A stretch of DNA of 64,000 nt, from the NCBI GenBank assembly GCA_032622095.1, contig CP136064.1, positions 196,697,948-196,761,947 on the forward strand. The letters run 5' to 3'. The DNA is from Siphonodentalium dalli (lineage: Eukaryota > Mollusca > Scaphopoda > Gadilida > Siphonodentaliidae). Shown piece after piece: positions 21,701-32,255 of the stretch. Numbering within the stretch: the first letter of the stretch is position 1; each line of letters starts with the position of its first letter. The position numbers were made by a program, and so were the translations under genes. The notes beneath the pieces were generated by a model, which was not told where the DNA came from, did no database searches, and was given only the letters and a program-made list of their open reading frames with translations.

Positions 21701-24700
21701 CTATACAGTTGTTGGAAACTTTGAACCTACTACTCAATATATTTGGAAATTGTCCAACTGATTACCATTCCTCTCCAAATATTGACCCAAAAGTAGAGGG
21801 TATTTGTATTTGTCCAAAAAAAATATTTCAAGTTCACATCAAATACTCATTAGCGGTGTGACAAGGGTGAAATGTATAAATATTGAGAAATTTTACCAAA
21901 ATTGGGGCCAGACACACCAAATCTCCCACAGTCCATACATTCGATAATTGTGTCATGATTTGGTTTCCAAGTTATTGGTGAACTGTCTTCATAAGCAGAT
22001 TAAACTGTTACCTCAGTTATATCTTCATACGAAATCACACACTTCTCGTTCTCGATAATAAATTCCTCCCATGAATTCATAAACCTGAACCAGTCACCGT
22101 AGGCCACTGCAAAGAAATAAAAAACGTGTTCACGACCGTACATGGAACGGTTCCAACTAGAAATATTTACGAACACACAGCTCAATAAAGAATGTCATAT
22201 GCATAATAGTATGATGTACTGTTTTATTTTGGATGTGAAGACCCGCGGAACATTTGAAACCGACTATTTCTAAATTCTCTACATATAGGCCAAATAGAAT
22301 ACATTGTTATTGATTATCCAAGGCAATCATTAGGGAAACAATATAATCCAGCAATATATGGAACATAATTATGTGGCCTAGAAGAGTCGAACATGATCAT
22401 GTACAGTAGAAACTAGAATTCACTCACTGGACCTGCCTATACTTGCGGCCATCACACATTTGGCATGTGTTGTGGTGTCTTGCCAACAACAGTTTGAATC
22501 ACGAGTGCTGGGCCCTCTTTTGAGAGATCGATAGCGAATCTATATATCAAATTTCAGTTCATACATAGCTTCATCAAGATGGAATCACGGGTGCTGTGCC
22601 CTCTTTGACAGATCGATAGCGAATATAGATATCAAATTTCAGTTCATACATCGCTGAGATATCTGTGTGTGGTGTCGGAAAATTTCTATTATCTCCAGTT
22701 GCTATATTACACTAGAAGACACGCTATCATTGGCCATTCTTTGATGTGCACTTGACCTTAGCGACTGATCTCCAATCTTCGGAACATTAAAGGTATATAG
22801 GACAAATTTCACGTATGCAGAGATGCGCATCATCAAAATGTCTGTTGCGTTGAGAATGAGAAAGCTTGTTTTCTCAGTTAATTAATAAGGCATTTTAATA
22901 ATCCATGTTTCCAAATACACATTTCTCGGCAAAATTGTGTTTCAATAGAACCATGCCCTGGACTGTTTGACCGGACATGATTTATATGTGTCTGCGTATT
23001 TCGGAAATGTTTTGAACTTCGAAGTATAAGTTTCCAGAAATATGTTCGCACGTAACTGTCTCTGCGAAAAAACGACCCCGCAAGCATCTTTTATACGGGA
23101 TCTTACTCATTTTCCGAGTTTCAAGTTACATAAAATGGGCTTCTAATGGGCATTACTATTGCCCACTTATTTTCCTTGCAGGGTATATATACCTTGCAGG
23201 GTATATATATCTATTTATGATCAAAACACGAATATGTTGGCAGGTGGACCGGTTTAGCCTGTCCGTGTAATACGATTTTCGGCTGTCTGGACATCGACGC
23301 AATACTGTCTGGAGTTTTGAGAGCCAATGTATGGTGTGACGTGGTGATGTGCGTAGTGACGTCGTGGCGTCTTTGCTGGTTTCCAAAAAACAATTTTTCA
23401 ATTTTGTTCTTTTAGGAACGATTCATTACCAAAATAAAACCCGATAAAAATGCAAAATGCGCATGTGCATTCTTTACATTATGTACTACCGGTATGACGT
23501 AACATATTCACGGAAGGGCATCCGAACAAAGAAACGAAGATCCCGACAGACCGAAAACATTACTTTTCCATCTTAGACTGGCGCAAGTAACTAGACTGGA
23601 CATTTTTGACATTCAGAAAACTCTGTAACTGAGATCTGTAAAAAATATATAAGATATATAAACGTGTCACGTGTTTTATCAAAATCGGTAGTGTTTTTAT
23701 ATATACGGATTATATGTTTATAACTAAGATATGAAATCACTAGTGTTTATAATCAAAAACACTTGACATGTTTTAAACGGTTACATTCGTAACATTCAGC
23801 AGTAGGCCTACAGCACTGAAACTTAAAATCCGATCATGATTGTAAAGTCAAAATTAATACAAATACATATTTATTTTTAACTTTAAAAATATATGTGCGG
23901 TAATAATGTTACTTAGACAACGATTTAGGCCTGTTTGCACTTGTTGCTTGTGGTATATAAACACATTACGCGATTTGAAGAGACGTTTTAAAATCGCTAG
24001 TGTTTATAATTTTCTACTAGACCGATACCGCGTGATATTTTGATTGGGACCAGATGTTCGCTTCAATGATTCACATTCATTATTTTCGGAATTGCAAGGA
24101 ACCAGTCGTGGTAATGTGACATAGATACTCATCCTGTTGTATTCGAGTTGCCGTTGTGTTTCTCAATCACAGTAAAATTCAGGAGCTGTTTCCAGGATCC
24201 AAACCAAAATAAAAGGTAAGTACATACATGTAGCTAAGTATAAATCCACCAGCGATGAACAGTTGCCGCTTATATTACATTTGAAGTTTGTGAGTCGATC
24301 GGCACGACAAAGCCTTCAGCACACACCTTGGATACAAAGAAAGCATTGTACAGACATAACCAGAGTAAGTATATATAGCTTCATATAATTTAAATACAAT
24401 TTTGTCTTATATTTGATGTTTGTTTTTCAACTATTAATAAGAGATGCTCTGTCCTATTGTATTTGACATCATAAAACCACAATCGGTCCGTTTTATTCCC
24501 CAGTAAATAATTATATCAGGCCCATGCGCCCATTAATATGAAGTTTTGATGGCCAGAACTCGACTTTTAAAAGAGAATGATGAAAGATCCACGCTCCGCT
24601 TTGACACAAGTTTGACAAAGGTTCCGGAGCCAATTTTAAGCTTACCGTGCAAAGGAGAAATGAAAAAATATTTGATATTGACACCCGAACACGCATTTGG

Positions 24701-27700
24701 CACAGGCATCGCGAAAAATCCAAACACACTACTCCATATGTAATAGGATAAAATGATATACAAAACTTGCGAACTCTCTTTATGATCAACTACTTTGTTG
24801 AGATTTGAAACCATGATTTAATTATTATGAAGCGCATGCAGTGATGAACTGAAAACAAGCTTTCCACCGACATTCCATACGTGATGTGATGATAAGTCCT
24901 ATTGTACAGGAAACACAGAGGCAGAAGAATAAAATATCATTTCTCTCCAAAAACTCGGAGATGGTCCCACATATGGGATTCAGAGCGATTATACGGAATA
25001 TACATGGATTCTACACATATAACGAAATATTGTGTATACAATAGGGTCTACTGTGTAACTTGATATAACGTATCACTGGATTAGATATATGGAACTACAT
25101 AGACTTGGAATTCACACAAAGAATCACTGGATTATATAGGGAACTATACCCAGGATTTATCAGAATATTTTATAATTTACAGCATTGGATTAAAAAAAAC
25201 CACGTGACTTTAAATATTCTCACAATGGATTTACCAGGAACCACCTGACTTTAAATATTATAATTATTGATTTACAAGATACCCACGACTCATGGCATAC
25301 GATATTTAAGACATTTATTGATTTGACCCTAATTCCATGACTGGAGCTTCCTGATATTTTGCTAAAACAATAATGCCAATGCATTCTTTTATATATGCGA
25401 GTCTCCCTACGGGAGACTCGCATATAAAAGAGAATACATTGGCCTAACAATATTTACCTTGACCTTGTAAGCCAATGCATCTTATATATTCGAGTATCCC
25501 TGTGAGAGACTCGCATAAATAAGAGAATGCACGGCACAGGATCTGTAATGCTGCAGCAGCGCAGCTCCTGTCGTGAAATGGTTAAGGAACAAGTTGGATT
25601 CAAAAATGAAAATTAATAACTAGAGTCAAACATAAAACGAATCTCAATCTCAGCGAACAAATGCCATCTTTAATTCTAAATGTATATAATATTCAACATA
25701 TAAATGCATAATCAAGCGTTCATTCAGCGTCGACCAGTTATTTGCATGCACATGGGGATCATATCCAACTAGTTTGAAACAACCTAGTTCTAGAGTTTGA
25801 GAACATACATTCCTCTTATAAAATTGACGACCAACCGAAGCACGAGTTAACCAACGAACATTTTGGCGAAGATGTTGAACAATTTGTTGAATTGTACCTG
25901 AATCGGGCGTTTTATTTTCGTAATAATAAACAGTTTATTAAGTGTGTGTCTGGAAAATAAACACGTTGAGTGTTTATTATAAAACGCTATAACATGTTTT
26001 AATATAAACACTAGTGTTTATTCATAATTGGGTGGACTGTTTATGTTAAAACACTATGACAGTTTTGATTTAAACACTAGTGTTTATTCATAATTGGACT
26101 GAGTGTTTATTATAAAACACTGTGACATGTTTTTATATAAACACTGGTGATTTAATTATAAAACACGTGTGTTTTTGCTAAAACATATCACATGTCTTAT
26201 AAGTGTGTCTCTCGGGTGTTTTAATTACACGTGTTTATTGGAAATTATTTCTTACAGAGCATGCATGGTATCTAGAATACTTCTCTGTATCAACCCCAGG
26301 AATATGACACCAAAAAGGGTGTGTCGCTTCATAAAGTAAGTGCAAAGGTGGTGATTTCTGGTCTGTATCAATATCAGAAATAGAGAATACAAAAAGTTGG
26401 CAAGTCTAAACTCATAACGAAAGACTTTGAAAAAACAATTGTCAAGCACAAGAAGCAATGGACCAGTGTCGTTATTTTGGAATGACCAGCGTTTGGCAAC
26501 TTTTAAGAATATTTGCTAATTTTGTTGTCAAATACCATGCAGTCTACTTCAGGAGGCTGCATATAGTTTGAAAGTCTAAAGTGGGCACCCCCCATCGGAG
26601 ACGCTCTAGTCACGTGCCTGGATGCGAGAACGTAAGGAAAGAAATGTGGGTTTACAGGCCCTCAGTTGCAGAAAAGGGCATGTCATCGACATCTACTTAC
26701 TTTGTCCATCTTGCCAAAGGAGGATGAAGTCCTCGAATTTTCCGTTGTAACCAATTTCTTCAAAATCACACATCAAGTTGTAATGGGAGTAAGCGACGTC
26801 CTTGGGGTTCCTGTATACGAAGATCGTCCGAAGTTTCTTGATTTTTTCGGGAAGCATGAATAAAGGCAGGTGAGTATGGATAACTCGCGGTCTGGGCTCA
26901 TTTTCTGGCAATAATTCCGTGGGTCGCATCTCAATGTTGCGACCTAGAGAGATGACGTCATCGTATTCGGTGTTCCCGCGTACGAGCATCCCGAGTATCT
27001 CCAATGTCCAGTGGTAGCCTGGAAAAAGAGATAATCGTCATCAGTATTTGGGAAAATTCACACATTTTCCGATCAATTACAGCCACCAAACATATATAGT
27101 TATGGCAGATTCGGAGAGGCAACTCATTAGACATGTCGCTTGACTTTGCTTCACATTTTAGTTGACAACCATTTCCTTGGTGTGAAATATTGAATTAGTT
27201 ATGAGAACATGCATGCTATTAATTCTAGGAGTATTTTAATCGGCCATTTCATTTTTGTCACAAATAAACCATTCTCTATTTAGATCGATATACAAAACCG
27301 GAGTCTTAGATACTGGCATATTCCATTTCACAATAATCTGCATGCATGGACCATATATAACATGCTAACACATAACACACAAGTAATACAATGAGGACAT
27401 ATATCGATCAACTATGTTGTGATTTCATTCCATTCCGCGAATGTGTTCATCGGATTATATTTGCAGGTATCTCAGTATACGTATATGGGCATACTTGGCA
27501 TAAGAAGATACATATCACCTGATCTAGGATAAGAGCATAACAGTATATCGTCATCGAAGAATTCCACTTCGTCGAGGTCGTTTAGTCCATTGGTTGCAAG
27601 TTTTGATTTTTCAGACTCGAAACTATGTGCGAATACATAGTCCCCAATCCGCTCGGTCGTTATCGTACATCCACTCCTGTCCTTGATATGCAACAGCTCT

Positions 27701-27714
27701 TTATGTTGATACAT
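12588..27714 (-). CDS. Cytosolic sulfotransferase (SULT family), 5 exons, complete
   Basis: Transfers sulfate from PAPS to hydroxyl or amine groups of small acceptors in the cytosol; the acceptor cannot be told from sequence. The exons are 27519-27714, 26701-27018, 22012-22106, 20158-20323 and 12588-12700. All four introns begin GT and end AG, and phases match (1, 1, 0, 1). The joined length is 888 nt, 295 residues plus stop, the normal SULT length. Motifs in order: YPRSGYHW near residue 60 (PAPS phosphosulfate loop), THLP with the catalytic His, VYRNPKDVAYSHYNL (3'-phosphate binding), YED, then FLRKG with GGWKEHFTV. KEHFTVAMSE fits the KxxxTVxxxE dimerisation motif. Exons of 95 and 113 nt are also seen in vertebrate SULT genes. 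Unusual: G replaces the common D of GDWK. Introns are 500, 4594, 1688 and 7457 bp. Confidence 0.9.
13405..13692 (-). repeat. Dispersed repeat (R3 head) left of the LINE insertion
   Basis: The part at 13490-13560 is the reverse complement of the R3 head (GAGTCACCACACCAAATTTGG). The part at 13610-13692 (ACTTGGATACG, ATGCAAATAATTCACTGAT) matches 18600-18682. The LINE interrupts it at 13692/13693, and the continuation is found at 18307-18430. Confidence 0.6.
13810..14679 (+). CDS. LINE ORF1, RNA-binding-type protein (289 aa)
   Basis: Expected role: nucleic-acid chaperone that coats the LINE RNA in the retrotransposition particle. Residues 1-35 are basic. Residues 40-125 form a heptad-rich coiled coil (SQLQEVCKSIAELQKG, then NLRKDLLENFDNKLK). 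A linker rich in Gly, Ala and Ser follows. From about residue 150 to the end the pattern LTVIISNLPY ... VVKASFGS ... VYIRSSKTHTERILE resembles the RRM-like plus C-terminal domains of L1-type ORF1 proteins. It is intact from the ATG at 13810 to a TAG at 14677-14679. A second in-frame Met opens MADNAEISVV and could also be the start. ORF2 continues in the same frame right after the stop. Confidence 0.8.
   Translation: MHRNGTKVNSIERGRRPRSSDGETPKPESKQKVTQKMADNAEISVVSQLQEVCKSIAELQKGQNSIRKMFESKIDNLRKDLLENFDNKLKAMTQDFDLAIGKQQAESEKLSASMNTITDRLTALEVKGNQQSANGSAAVGATGGVDNPLNLTDLTVIISNLPYDDNATSDVDILQKVKQLVDALGSACDGKVTLTAAERLVSRQSGKSGVVKASFGSIDQKKLVLKNKNVLKDSEDFKNVYIRSSKTHTERILELNARTILKELPGGNNYRITANGRIIKRDNQRGPDQ
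14680..18137 (+). pseudogene. LINE ORF2: AP endonuclease and reverse transcriptase, one internal deletion
   Basis: The endonuclease part is open from the ORF1 stop to 16263: GHLNVCGWT, CLNETHLKP (catalytic Glu), GGVGILV, VCGDFNAR, VVDYVC and PDHAIIMF follow the APE order. The reverse transcriptase is in another frame, 16266-18137: ATGYDEIP, PLNYRGISL, ADLSKAFDMVD (motif A), GVRQGGNMSPTLFN (motif B), LLYADDIAL (motif C) and LKYLGVIVDE. A C-terminal CSLCDC...HFLLNC knuckle (C-x2-C-x8-H-x4-C) closes it. Near 16260 a deletion has removed the residues that normally precede KATGxDxIP and shifted the frame. No ATG lies in frame between the ORF1 TAG and the endonuclease core. All visible catalytic residues are intact. 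Confidence 0.88.
18288..18307 (+). repeat. (TTCG)n 3' tail of the LINE
   Basis: Five TTCG units follow AATAAAATA. A short tandem tail instead of poly(A) is common in several LINE clades. Confidence 0.85.
18307..18430. repeat. Right part of the repeat split by the LINE
   Basis: Matches 18681-18812 (GATTGGCTTGATGCACTG, CATTGATAGTCACATTAATG, GACAGTTGCTCGCTCTTT) with few differences. Together with 13610-13692 it reconstructs the pre-insertion sequence. Confidence 0.8.
18600..18812. repeat. Related unoccupied copy of the LINE target
   Basis: Joins the left flank (ACTTGGATATTTC ... ATGCAAATATTTCACTGAT) directly to the right flank (TGGCTTGATGCACTGG). It therefore shows the sequence before the LINE entered the neighbouring copy. 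Confidence 0.75.
18813..19280. other. Intron 4 sequence with C-runs
   Basis: Poly-C tracts lie near 19077-19089 and 19138-19148. No coding or repeat signal is clear otherwise. Confidence 0.4.
19281..19984 (-). pseudogene. Decayed LINE reverse transcriptase fragment
   Basis: Two pieces of a reverse transcriptase remain on the minus strand. The first, 19700-19984, contains STCLILLDLSAAFDTVDR, the classic motif A of CR1/Jockey-like elements. The second, 19281-19511, contains LKYGVSHGSMLRPVLFHLY, a degraded motif B (usually V-P-Q-G-S-x-L-G-P). They are in different frames and the YADD region is missing. It lies inside SULT intron 4 on the gene's own strand, and is clearly dead. Confidence 0.75.
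20158..20323 (-). CDS. SULT exon 4 (FLRKG end)
   Basis: The acceptor TTTATCCAG|GAC is at 20324/20323 and the donor AAAG|GTGACG at 20158/20157. The reading starts DPVAAIKKLAEYIGTT and ends GAQGFLRKG, matching the family's helix after YED and the RKG that binds the PAPS 3'-phosphate. It has no Met near its start and was found by translating the expected strand between exons 3 and 5. Confidence 0.88.
20324..21018. other. SULT intron 3, left part
   Basis: No gene or well-defined repeat was seen. The ORF at 20529-20762 is without motifs. Confidence 0.4.
21019..21060. mobile_element. Half copy of the hairpin MITE family
   Basis: TAGATCATGTCACGAATCTC and CTCTGGTTACGCCC match the left arm of 1930-2012. 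The right arm is absent. It lies in SULT intron 3. Confidence 0.6.
21061..22011. other. SULT intron 3, right part
   Basis: AT-rich with no recognised feature other than the acceptor and donor sites described for the exons. Confidence 0.4.
22012..22106 (-). CDS. SULT exon 3 (95 nt, YED segment)
   Basis: The acceptor TTTCTTTGCAG|TG is at 22107/22106 and the donor GAG|GTAACAG at 22012/22011. It encodes MAYGDWFRFMNSWEEFI and then CVISYEDITE, corresponding to the family segment with yGsWf, W and YED. A 95-nt exon at this position is a conserved feature of vertebrate cytosolic SULT genes. Confidence 0.88.
22107..22495. other. SULT intron 2, left end
   Basis: No recognised feature beyond the exon 3 acceptor. 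Confidence 0.4.
22496..22664. repeat. 86-bp tandem duplication
   Basis: GAATCACGAGTGCTGGGCCC and GAATCACGGGTGCTGTGCCC open two adjacent units (22496 and 22582). The units share AGATCGATAGCGAAT and CAAATTTCAGTTCATACAT. Confidence 0.8.
22665..25326. other. SULT intron 2, mostly unassigned
   Basis: Contains a two-unit 18-bp tandem repeat with CCTTGCAGGGTATATATA at 23176-23211. It also holds scattered CACTAGTGTTTATAA motifs near 23740 and 24000 that resemble the 67-bp repeat at 25968-26170. At 24212 (AAAAG|GTAAGTAC) there is a good plus-strand donor-like site, without an exon I can support. Confidence 0.35.
25327..25581. mobile_element. piggyBac-like MITE, copy 1 (255 bp)
   Basis: The left end CCCTAATTCCATGACTGGAG and right end CTCCTGTCGTGAAATGG are imperfect inverted repeats. 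TTAA follows at the right (25582-25585), with TTGA in the matching place at the left (25323-25326). Inside, a hairpin GCGAGTCTCCCTACGGGAG occurs, and the hairpin block is present twice. Comparison with 58958-59154 fixes the ends. TTAA targets and CCC...GGG ends are hallmarks of piggyBac elements. Confidence 0.7.
25586..25967. other. SULT intron 2, unassigned
   Basis: AT-rich, without repeats or coding features that I can support. Confidence 0.35.
25968..26170. repeat. 67-bp tandem repeat built on AAACACTAGTGTTT
   Basis: Units begin at about 25968, 26034 and 26101 with GAGTGTTTATTATAAAAC or a variant. Each contains the palindrome AAACACTAGTGTTT followed by ATTCATAATTGG, with decay in the last unit. 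Further GTGTTTTAATTAC and CACGTGTTTATT variants follow to 26245. Confidence 0.8.
26246..26700. other. SULT intron 2, right end
   Basis: Nothing recognised besides the exon 2 donor at its right border. Confidence 0.35.
26701..27018 (-). CDS. SULT exon 2 (catalytic His, RNPKD motif)
   Basis: The acceptor TTTTTCCAG|GC stands at 27019/27018 and the donor A|GTAAGT at 26701/26700. It begins by completing the Gly of the PAPS loop (GYHWTLEILGM). It holds HTHLPLFMLP, whose His is the general base in the family, and TIFVYRNPKDVAYSHYNL, where Arg and Ser contact the 3'-phosphate of PAPS. It ends phase 1, matching exon 3, which supplies the rest of a Met codon. Confidence 0.9.
27519..27714 (-). CDS. SULT exon 1 (N-terminus, PAPS loop)
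   Basis: Starts at the ATG at 27714 and reads MYQHKELLHIK, running to CSYPRS plus the first base of a Gly codon. The donor is TCAG|GTGATATG at 27519/27518. The segment DILLCSYPRSG is the start of the 5'-phosphosulfate-binding loop. No upstream in-frame ATG was examined as a better start; the N-terminal length of about 55 residues before the loop is normal for cytosolic SULTs, and there is no signal peptide. Confidence 0.88.
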
Positions 27715-27956
27715 TTCTGGCGTGACTCCTCTTCAGCTTTGAAGATCCTGTTCAGTGTTACTCTGAAGTTAAAACTGGAGCGAAACCAGATAATTATTTA
27801 ATATGAATCGTACGTAACACTTAGTGGAGCAACCACATGCACAAACTGTTATTCGATTTTTTATCGGCGACATAACGCTAAGAATAATCTATGTAACAGC
27901 ATGCAAATTGCCCCGATGGAGACGACATGACAAGTATTGTCATGGATTGTGCAATA
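27715..27956. promoter_or_regulatory. Sequence upstream of the SULT start codon
   Basis: Should hold the 5' UTR and possibly the promoter of the SULT gene (minus strand). No convincing TATA or initiator could be named. A further non-coding 5' exon upstream cannot be excluded. The 3' end of a LINE lies only about 250 bp upstream of the ATG. Confidence 0.25.
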
Positions 27957-30900
27957 TGTCTGGATTGGATTGGATTGGATTGATTATTTACACAAATTAA
28001 ATACATAATACAAAAGCATGATACTATATCCTGAAAATTTGCACAGGAGCGCATGGCCAATACATGCCGTCTTCCTGCCGCCCATTATACACAATATAGA
28101 ATAAGTAGATGGCGATCATATTGTTGTTTGACAATCGAGATGTTGCATGAAGATCAGCTATGGTTGAGAGAATTTGTTACACTTTTGGGGTTGTGTTTTA
28201 TTTATCAATTTTGTTCGGGCAGCTATGATTAAATATATGTCTATACAATTATGTGTCCATGGATTTGTGCCCATAAATGGTGAGTAATCCAGGGTTACGG
28301 CACATGACGGGGACACGTCTCTTATAGGCGCAAGTATACATAATGCATGTATACTTATTGTTCCAATTACTTTCTACAATCTCGGCATCCACGTTGTCAC
28401 AATTTACTGAGTTACTATAGTGTGATTGCACATTTATACGTATGGAAGATTTAAAGATGGTTCTGCTAGCTGCAAATTTGTGCGTTGGGTCCAAGCAGTT
28501 CCACACACATGGGAATGAGTATCTTGGTAGAATTTGGGAGAAATTCGTCCTTGGAATTGTAGTAACTAAGTTGCCGGACTATTTGTTGTGGTTGATATTG
28601 GGGTATACTTAAATCAACTTTCGAAAGATGGCGGGAAATTTTTATTTTGCCAATCGTACATGAACAATGCGATTTGAAGATGATACAGATCATGTAATTT
28701 AAGAAGTTTTAGAATTGTAAACAATGGCTCTGTATGACTGCGATATATTTTATTGCATAAGATCCGGACTGAAACGTGTCCCCATATTATTATTCCGTAC
28801 ATGAGATGACTGTGAAGTAAGGAGAAATAAAAGAGATTTTAGTTTGCTTTTTGGGAGAAATCGTTTGGCTTTACCTAGACAGTATATTGCGTGTGATATT
28901 TTTCTGGTTAACATTGATATGTGGTATTTGAAAGTAAGATTTTCGTCAATGATTATGCCAAGGAATTTAAGTGATTTATCTTGGTTTTGATTACTTACAC
29001 GAACTAGTTCCTTTTTATTCAATTTAATTCGCAGATTTGCTCATTTAAAAATTGTTATTTTGTGGATGCAACAACATATATTTAGTTTTTGATTCGTTGA
29101 GGGATAGTCGGTTAGTAAAGCACCAGCGGTATACTTTATCTAGTTCCTCGTTTATCTTATTCTGAATGGTTTTATAATTATTCCCTGATGTGTATAACGT
29201 TGTGTCGTCAGCAAATGAAAGAAGTTTGAGATTGGTACTGTTGGGCACGTAATTGACATACATTTGAAATAGGATGGGGCCGATGACCTATCCCTGTGGT
29301 ACTCCACATTCCATATTCAACATTCCCGATTGATGATCGTGGACTTCTACATATTGTCGTCTGTCATGTAAGTAACTTCTTAACCAGTCATTAGCGATTC
29401 CCCTTATCACATAGTGATCGAGCTCTCTACGTAAAATTTCGTGACTTATGGTGTCATAAGCTTTTGATAAGTCTAAGAAAATGGCAATGGTGGAGTCACG
29501 GGTTTTTTTGTCATTACATTCCGCTACACCTTCGAGAAGATGTATTAGTGGGTGAATGGTAGAATGTTTCTTACAAAAGCTATATTGGGGTTCATGAAGA
29601 ATTTTATGTTTGTTGAGGAAAGTTGAAAGCCGAGCGTTGATTATTTTTTTCATTATTTTGGAAAATGCAGGTAATATGCTGATTGGTCTATACTTTTCAA
29701 TCTGATCGCGTTCGCCTTTTTTGTATATAGGCATTATTCTAGATATTTTCATTTTCTCTGGCACAATTCCCTGAGCAAGTGAGAGATTTAAAATATGTGT
29801 GAGAGGTCCGACAGTTTCATTGATTGTTTGTTTCATTAGTTTCACGGAGACATCGTTTATATCTATGTAAGTTTTATTAGATAGTTTCGAGCAAAGTGAT
29901 ATTAGTTCATCTCTGTTTGTTGGGAAAATAAAACGTTTATTGTCATACTGCCCCGGTAGGTAATCAGTGAAGTTCATCCCTGGAATCTGTGTTACGTTTT
30001 TTGCGGTAATTCTCCCAATATCAGCGAAATATGTGTTGATGTGCATGCGATATTTGTCGGGTCAGACAGTTTCCCGTTACCGGTACCTTTTGAAAATTCG
30101 GTAGGAAAGGTATTCAGGCCATGAGATATTTTAAGGGCGTCTTTCAGTATCGTACAAGTGCGTCGCATGTTGGCTTAATTTTCCTTGAGAATATTGTCGT
30201 AATAATGATTTTTACTCCGCCGTTTAATTGGTTGTATATTCTGCAGTAGGTTTTGTATCTTTCTATGTGTTCATCTGTTGGAAACTTTAATTTAGTGGTG
30301 TACAATTTAGTTTTTTTTACTGATGATTGAATGAGTCATTTAGTCATCCATGGTTCCCGTTTAGCATACTTGTTTGGTGGTTTGCGTTTAATTTTTGGAA
30401 AGGCTTCTTCGAAGAATAAGGAGTAGCTGCGCAAAAAGGCGTTATATGCTAGGTCTGCGTCTTGGTATATGAAGACCTCTTCGAATGAATGATTGTGCAG
30501 GAGCCTCTTAAATTTTGCTATATTGTTTTCGGACATTATTCGAGTTGTTGTTTGGTTTTCGTCCTTCTTTGTGTTGATATCATTGGTTTCGACGTGGAAT
30601 GTACTGAAGTGGTCTGAGACGTCCGTTAGGATGATTCCACTGTGAAATTTGCATTTGGATATGCTATTTGTGTAAATGTGGCCAATGAGAGTCGCTGAGA
30701 ATTCAGCTACTTCCGTTGGTTTAGTAATCACTGGCATGAATCCACGTTCGAACATATTACTGATGAAAACATTGGTTTTGCTGTGTGAATCAGAATGCAG
30801 TAAGTCTATGTTAAGATCACCTACGATTATACTTTTGCGTTTAATTCGTTAAGTTTGATAATAACATTGTCAAGCTGATTAGAGAAGGTTTCTATGTCAG

Positions 30901-31440
30901 CGAGCGGGCCAGTGTTGGGTCGGTATCTAGAGCCTATACAGTGTATAATTTTTCTTTACCCGTATTTATTTCTACAAATAATGTTTCAATAACGTGGAAA
31001 ATGAATATCGAGAGGTCATTCCTAGTTTTATATTTAAGACTACTTTTAATGAACATTCCGACCCCACCCCTTCCGTCATCATTGTCCGGACGGGATTTGT
31101 ACTCGAAAAGGATGATATCCTTCTAACGTGAATGTGTCCCTCACCGTAAAGACTTCAGATAGCGCAATTATGTCAAATATGGTCCCCACTGATTGTTTAA
31201 TATTACATAGGAGGTCGACAAATGAGTCCCAGTTCGCGGTCAAACTTCGGCAGCTTAACACAAGGAGAGATGTCGTCTTCCTTTCAATTGATACTTTCTC
31301 CTTGATTTGCAGTGGGGCATAATAGTCTGATTGGTGGTTCAGAGTGTCGTAAATGTTACTCTCGTTTTCAGTCATCGTCCTTATATACGGTGGCAACGTT
31401 ATAGTCATCACCCTGGTGCTCACCTATAGATAGCCTATCG
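27957..31440 (-). mobile_element. Decayed CR1/Jockey-like LINE
   Basis: About 3.5 kb on the minus strand, from endonuclease remnants near 31423 to a 3' tail of four CAATC-type pentamers at 27960-27983 (TGGAT on the plus strand). Such pentameric tails are typical of CR1/L2/Jockey-like elements. The coding part is broken by frameshifts and stops. It lies just upstream of the SULT gene and in the same orientation, so its remains could fall within the promoter region. Confidence 0.85.
28750..31423 (-). pseudogene. LINE ORF2 remnant: endonuclease plus reverse transcriptase
   Basis: Pieces in order on the minus strand. 31423-31079: LSCRSLTANWDSFVDLL and DIIALSEVF (endonuclease N-terminus, with catalytic Glu). 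About 31075-30780: GGVGMFIKSSL, YRPNTGPLADIETFSNQL and VGDLNIDLL. 30755-30336: PVITKPTEVAEFSATLIGHI and DVSDHFSTFHVE (endonuclease end with SDH). 30046-29288: reverse transcriptase with YRPISILPAFSKIMKK, IAIFLDLSKAYDTISHEIL (motif A) and MECGVPQG. 29263-29045: LLSFADDTTLY (motif C). 29022-28750: LKFLGIIIDENLTFKYHI. Several frame changes separate them, so it is non-functional. The domain order and motifs fit the CR1/Jockey group. Confidence 0.85.
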
Positions 31441-32255
31441 ATAACCATTGTCTGAAATTATATTAGAGTTATATATTTTACCCCAAGTCAGCAATGTACT
31501 TTTATCCGGCATATTTTGTACCGTGTCCGTGTAAAGAGACCTAACGTGCACATCCTTGTCACACAACAATATTATCTTGAGCAGTACGGAATAACAGAAC
31601 ATAAAACATTTACAGAACAATTTGATGGGAATCATATACATATATACATATTAGTATAGGCGATATATGTGTATACATGTGTATTCTTATATAAACAAAT
31701 ATAATGTGTAGCAATGGCATGATATAAATGCTGGTCCGCTGTTGTGTAAGTCGCGTTCTGTCAGTCGACTATGCCGGCAAGCGTCTCAACAGTCATTGAC
31801 TGTTTTGTATATATTATTACAAGCCCAATAAGGCCGTGTAGTGCGTTTCATGCAGGTCGTGGTTCACGGGTGGTCGACCACGTTTACCCATTTGCAGGTT
31901 ATGTACAATTCAGTTCGCGCTTGTGTCATTATGGAACGGGCTTAAATTAATTCATCACAATGTGTTTGGTTCTCTGGTTTATTACTAGGAGAGCCTGGTG
32001 GTATGAGATAATAGTATGGCATCGTGTCTCAACTCTCAGACTTGGTGATATTTTGGCGTCATCCATGTAGTGAGTACAGATACAAGCATATAAGTTCATT
32101 CCAATCTATCCATTATGATATATCATGACTGGGTAGGACGGTGTTTTGTCTACAATAAATATATACAATGCATTACGATTCCATCCATTAAAAAATACGA
32201 TGACTTGGTAAAACTCAAGAGTGGTCATACTGTCATACAGTTATAATTTATTCAT
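31441..32255. other. Intergenic; satellite-like piece at its right
   Basis: The stretch around 32090-32230 has TATCATGACTGGGTAGGAC and related blocks of the TCAACAAT-type satellite seen at 41330-41900 and 45651-46800. Nothing else was recognised. Confidence 0.4.

Noticed and set aside
23156-23401. Overlapping minus-strand ORFs of 81 and 60 codons
   Set aside because: Different frames of the same bases inside SULT intron 2, without motifs or splice sites.
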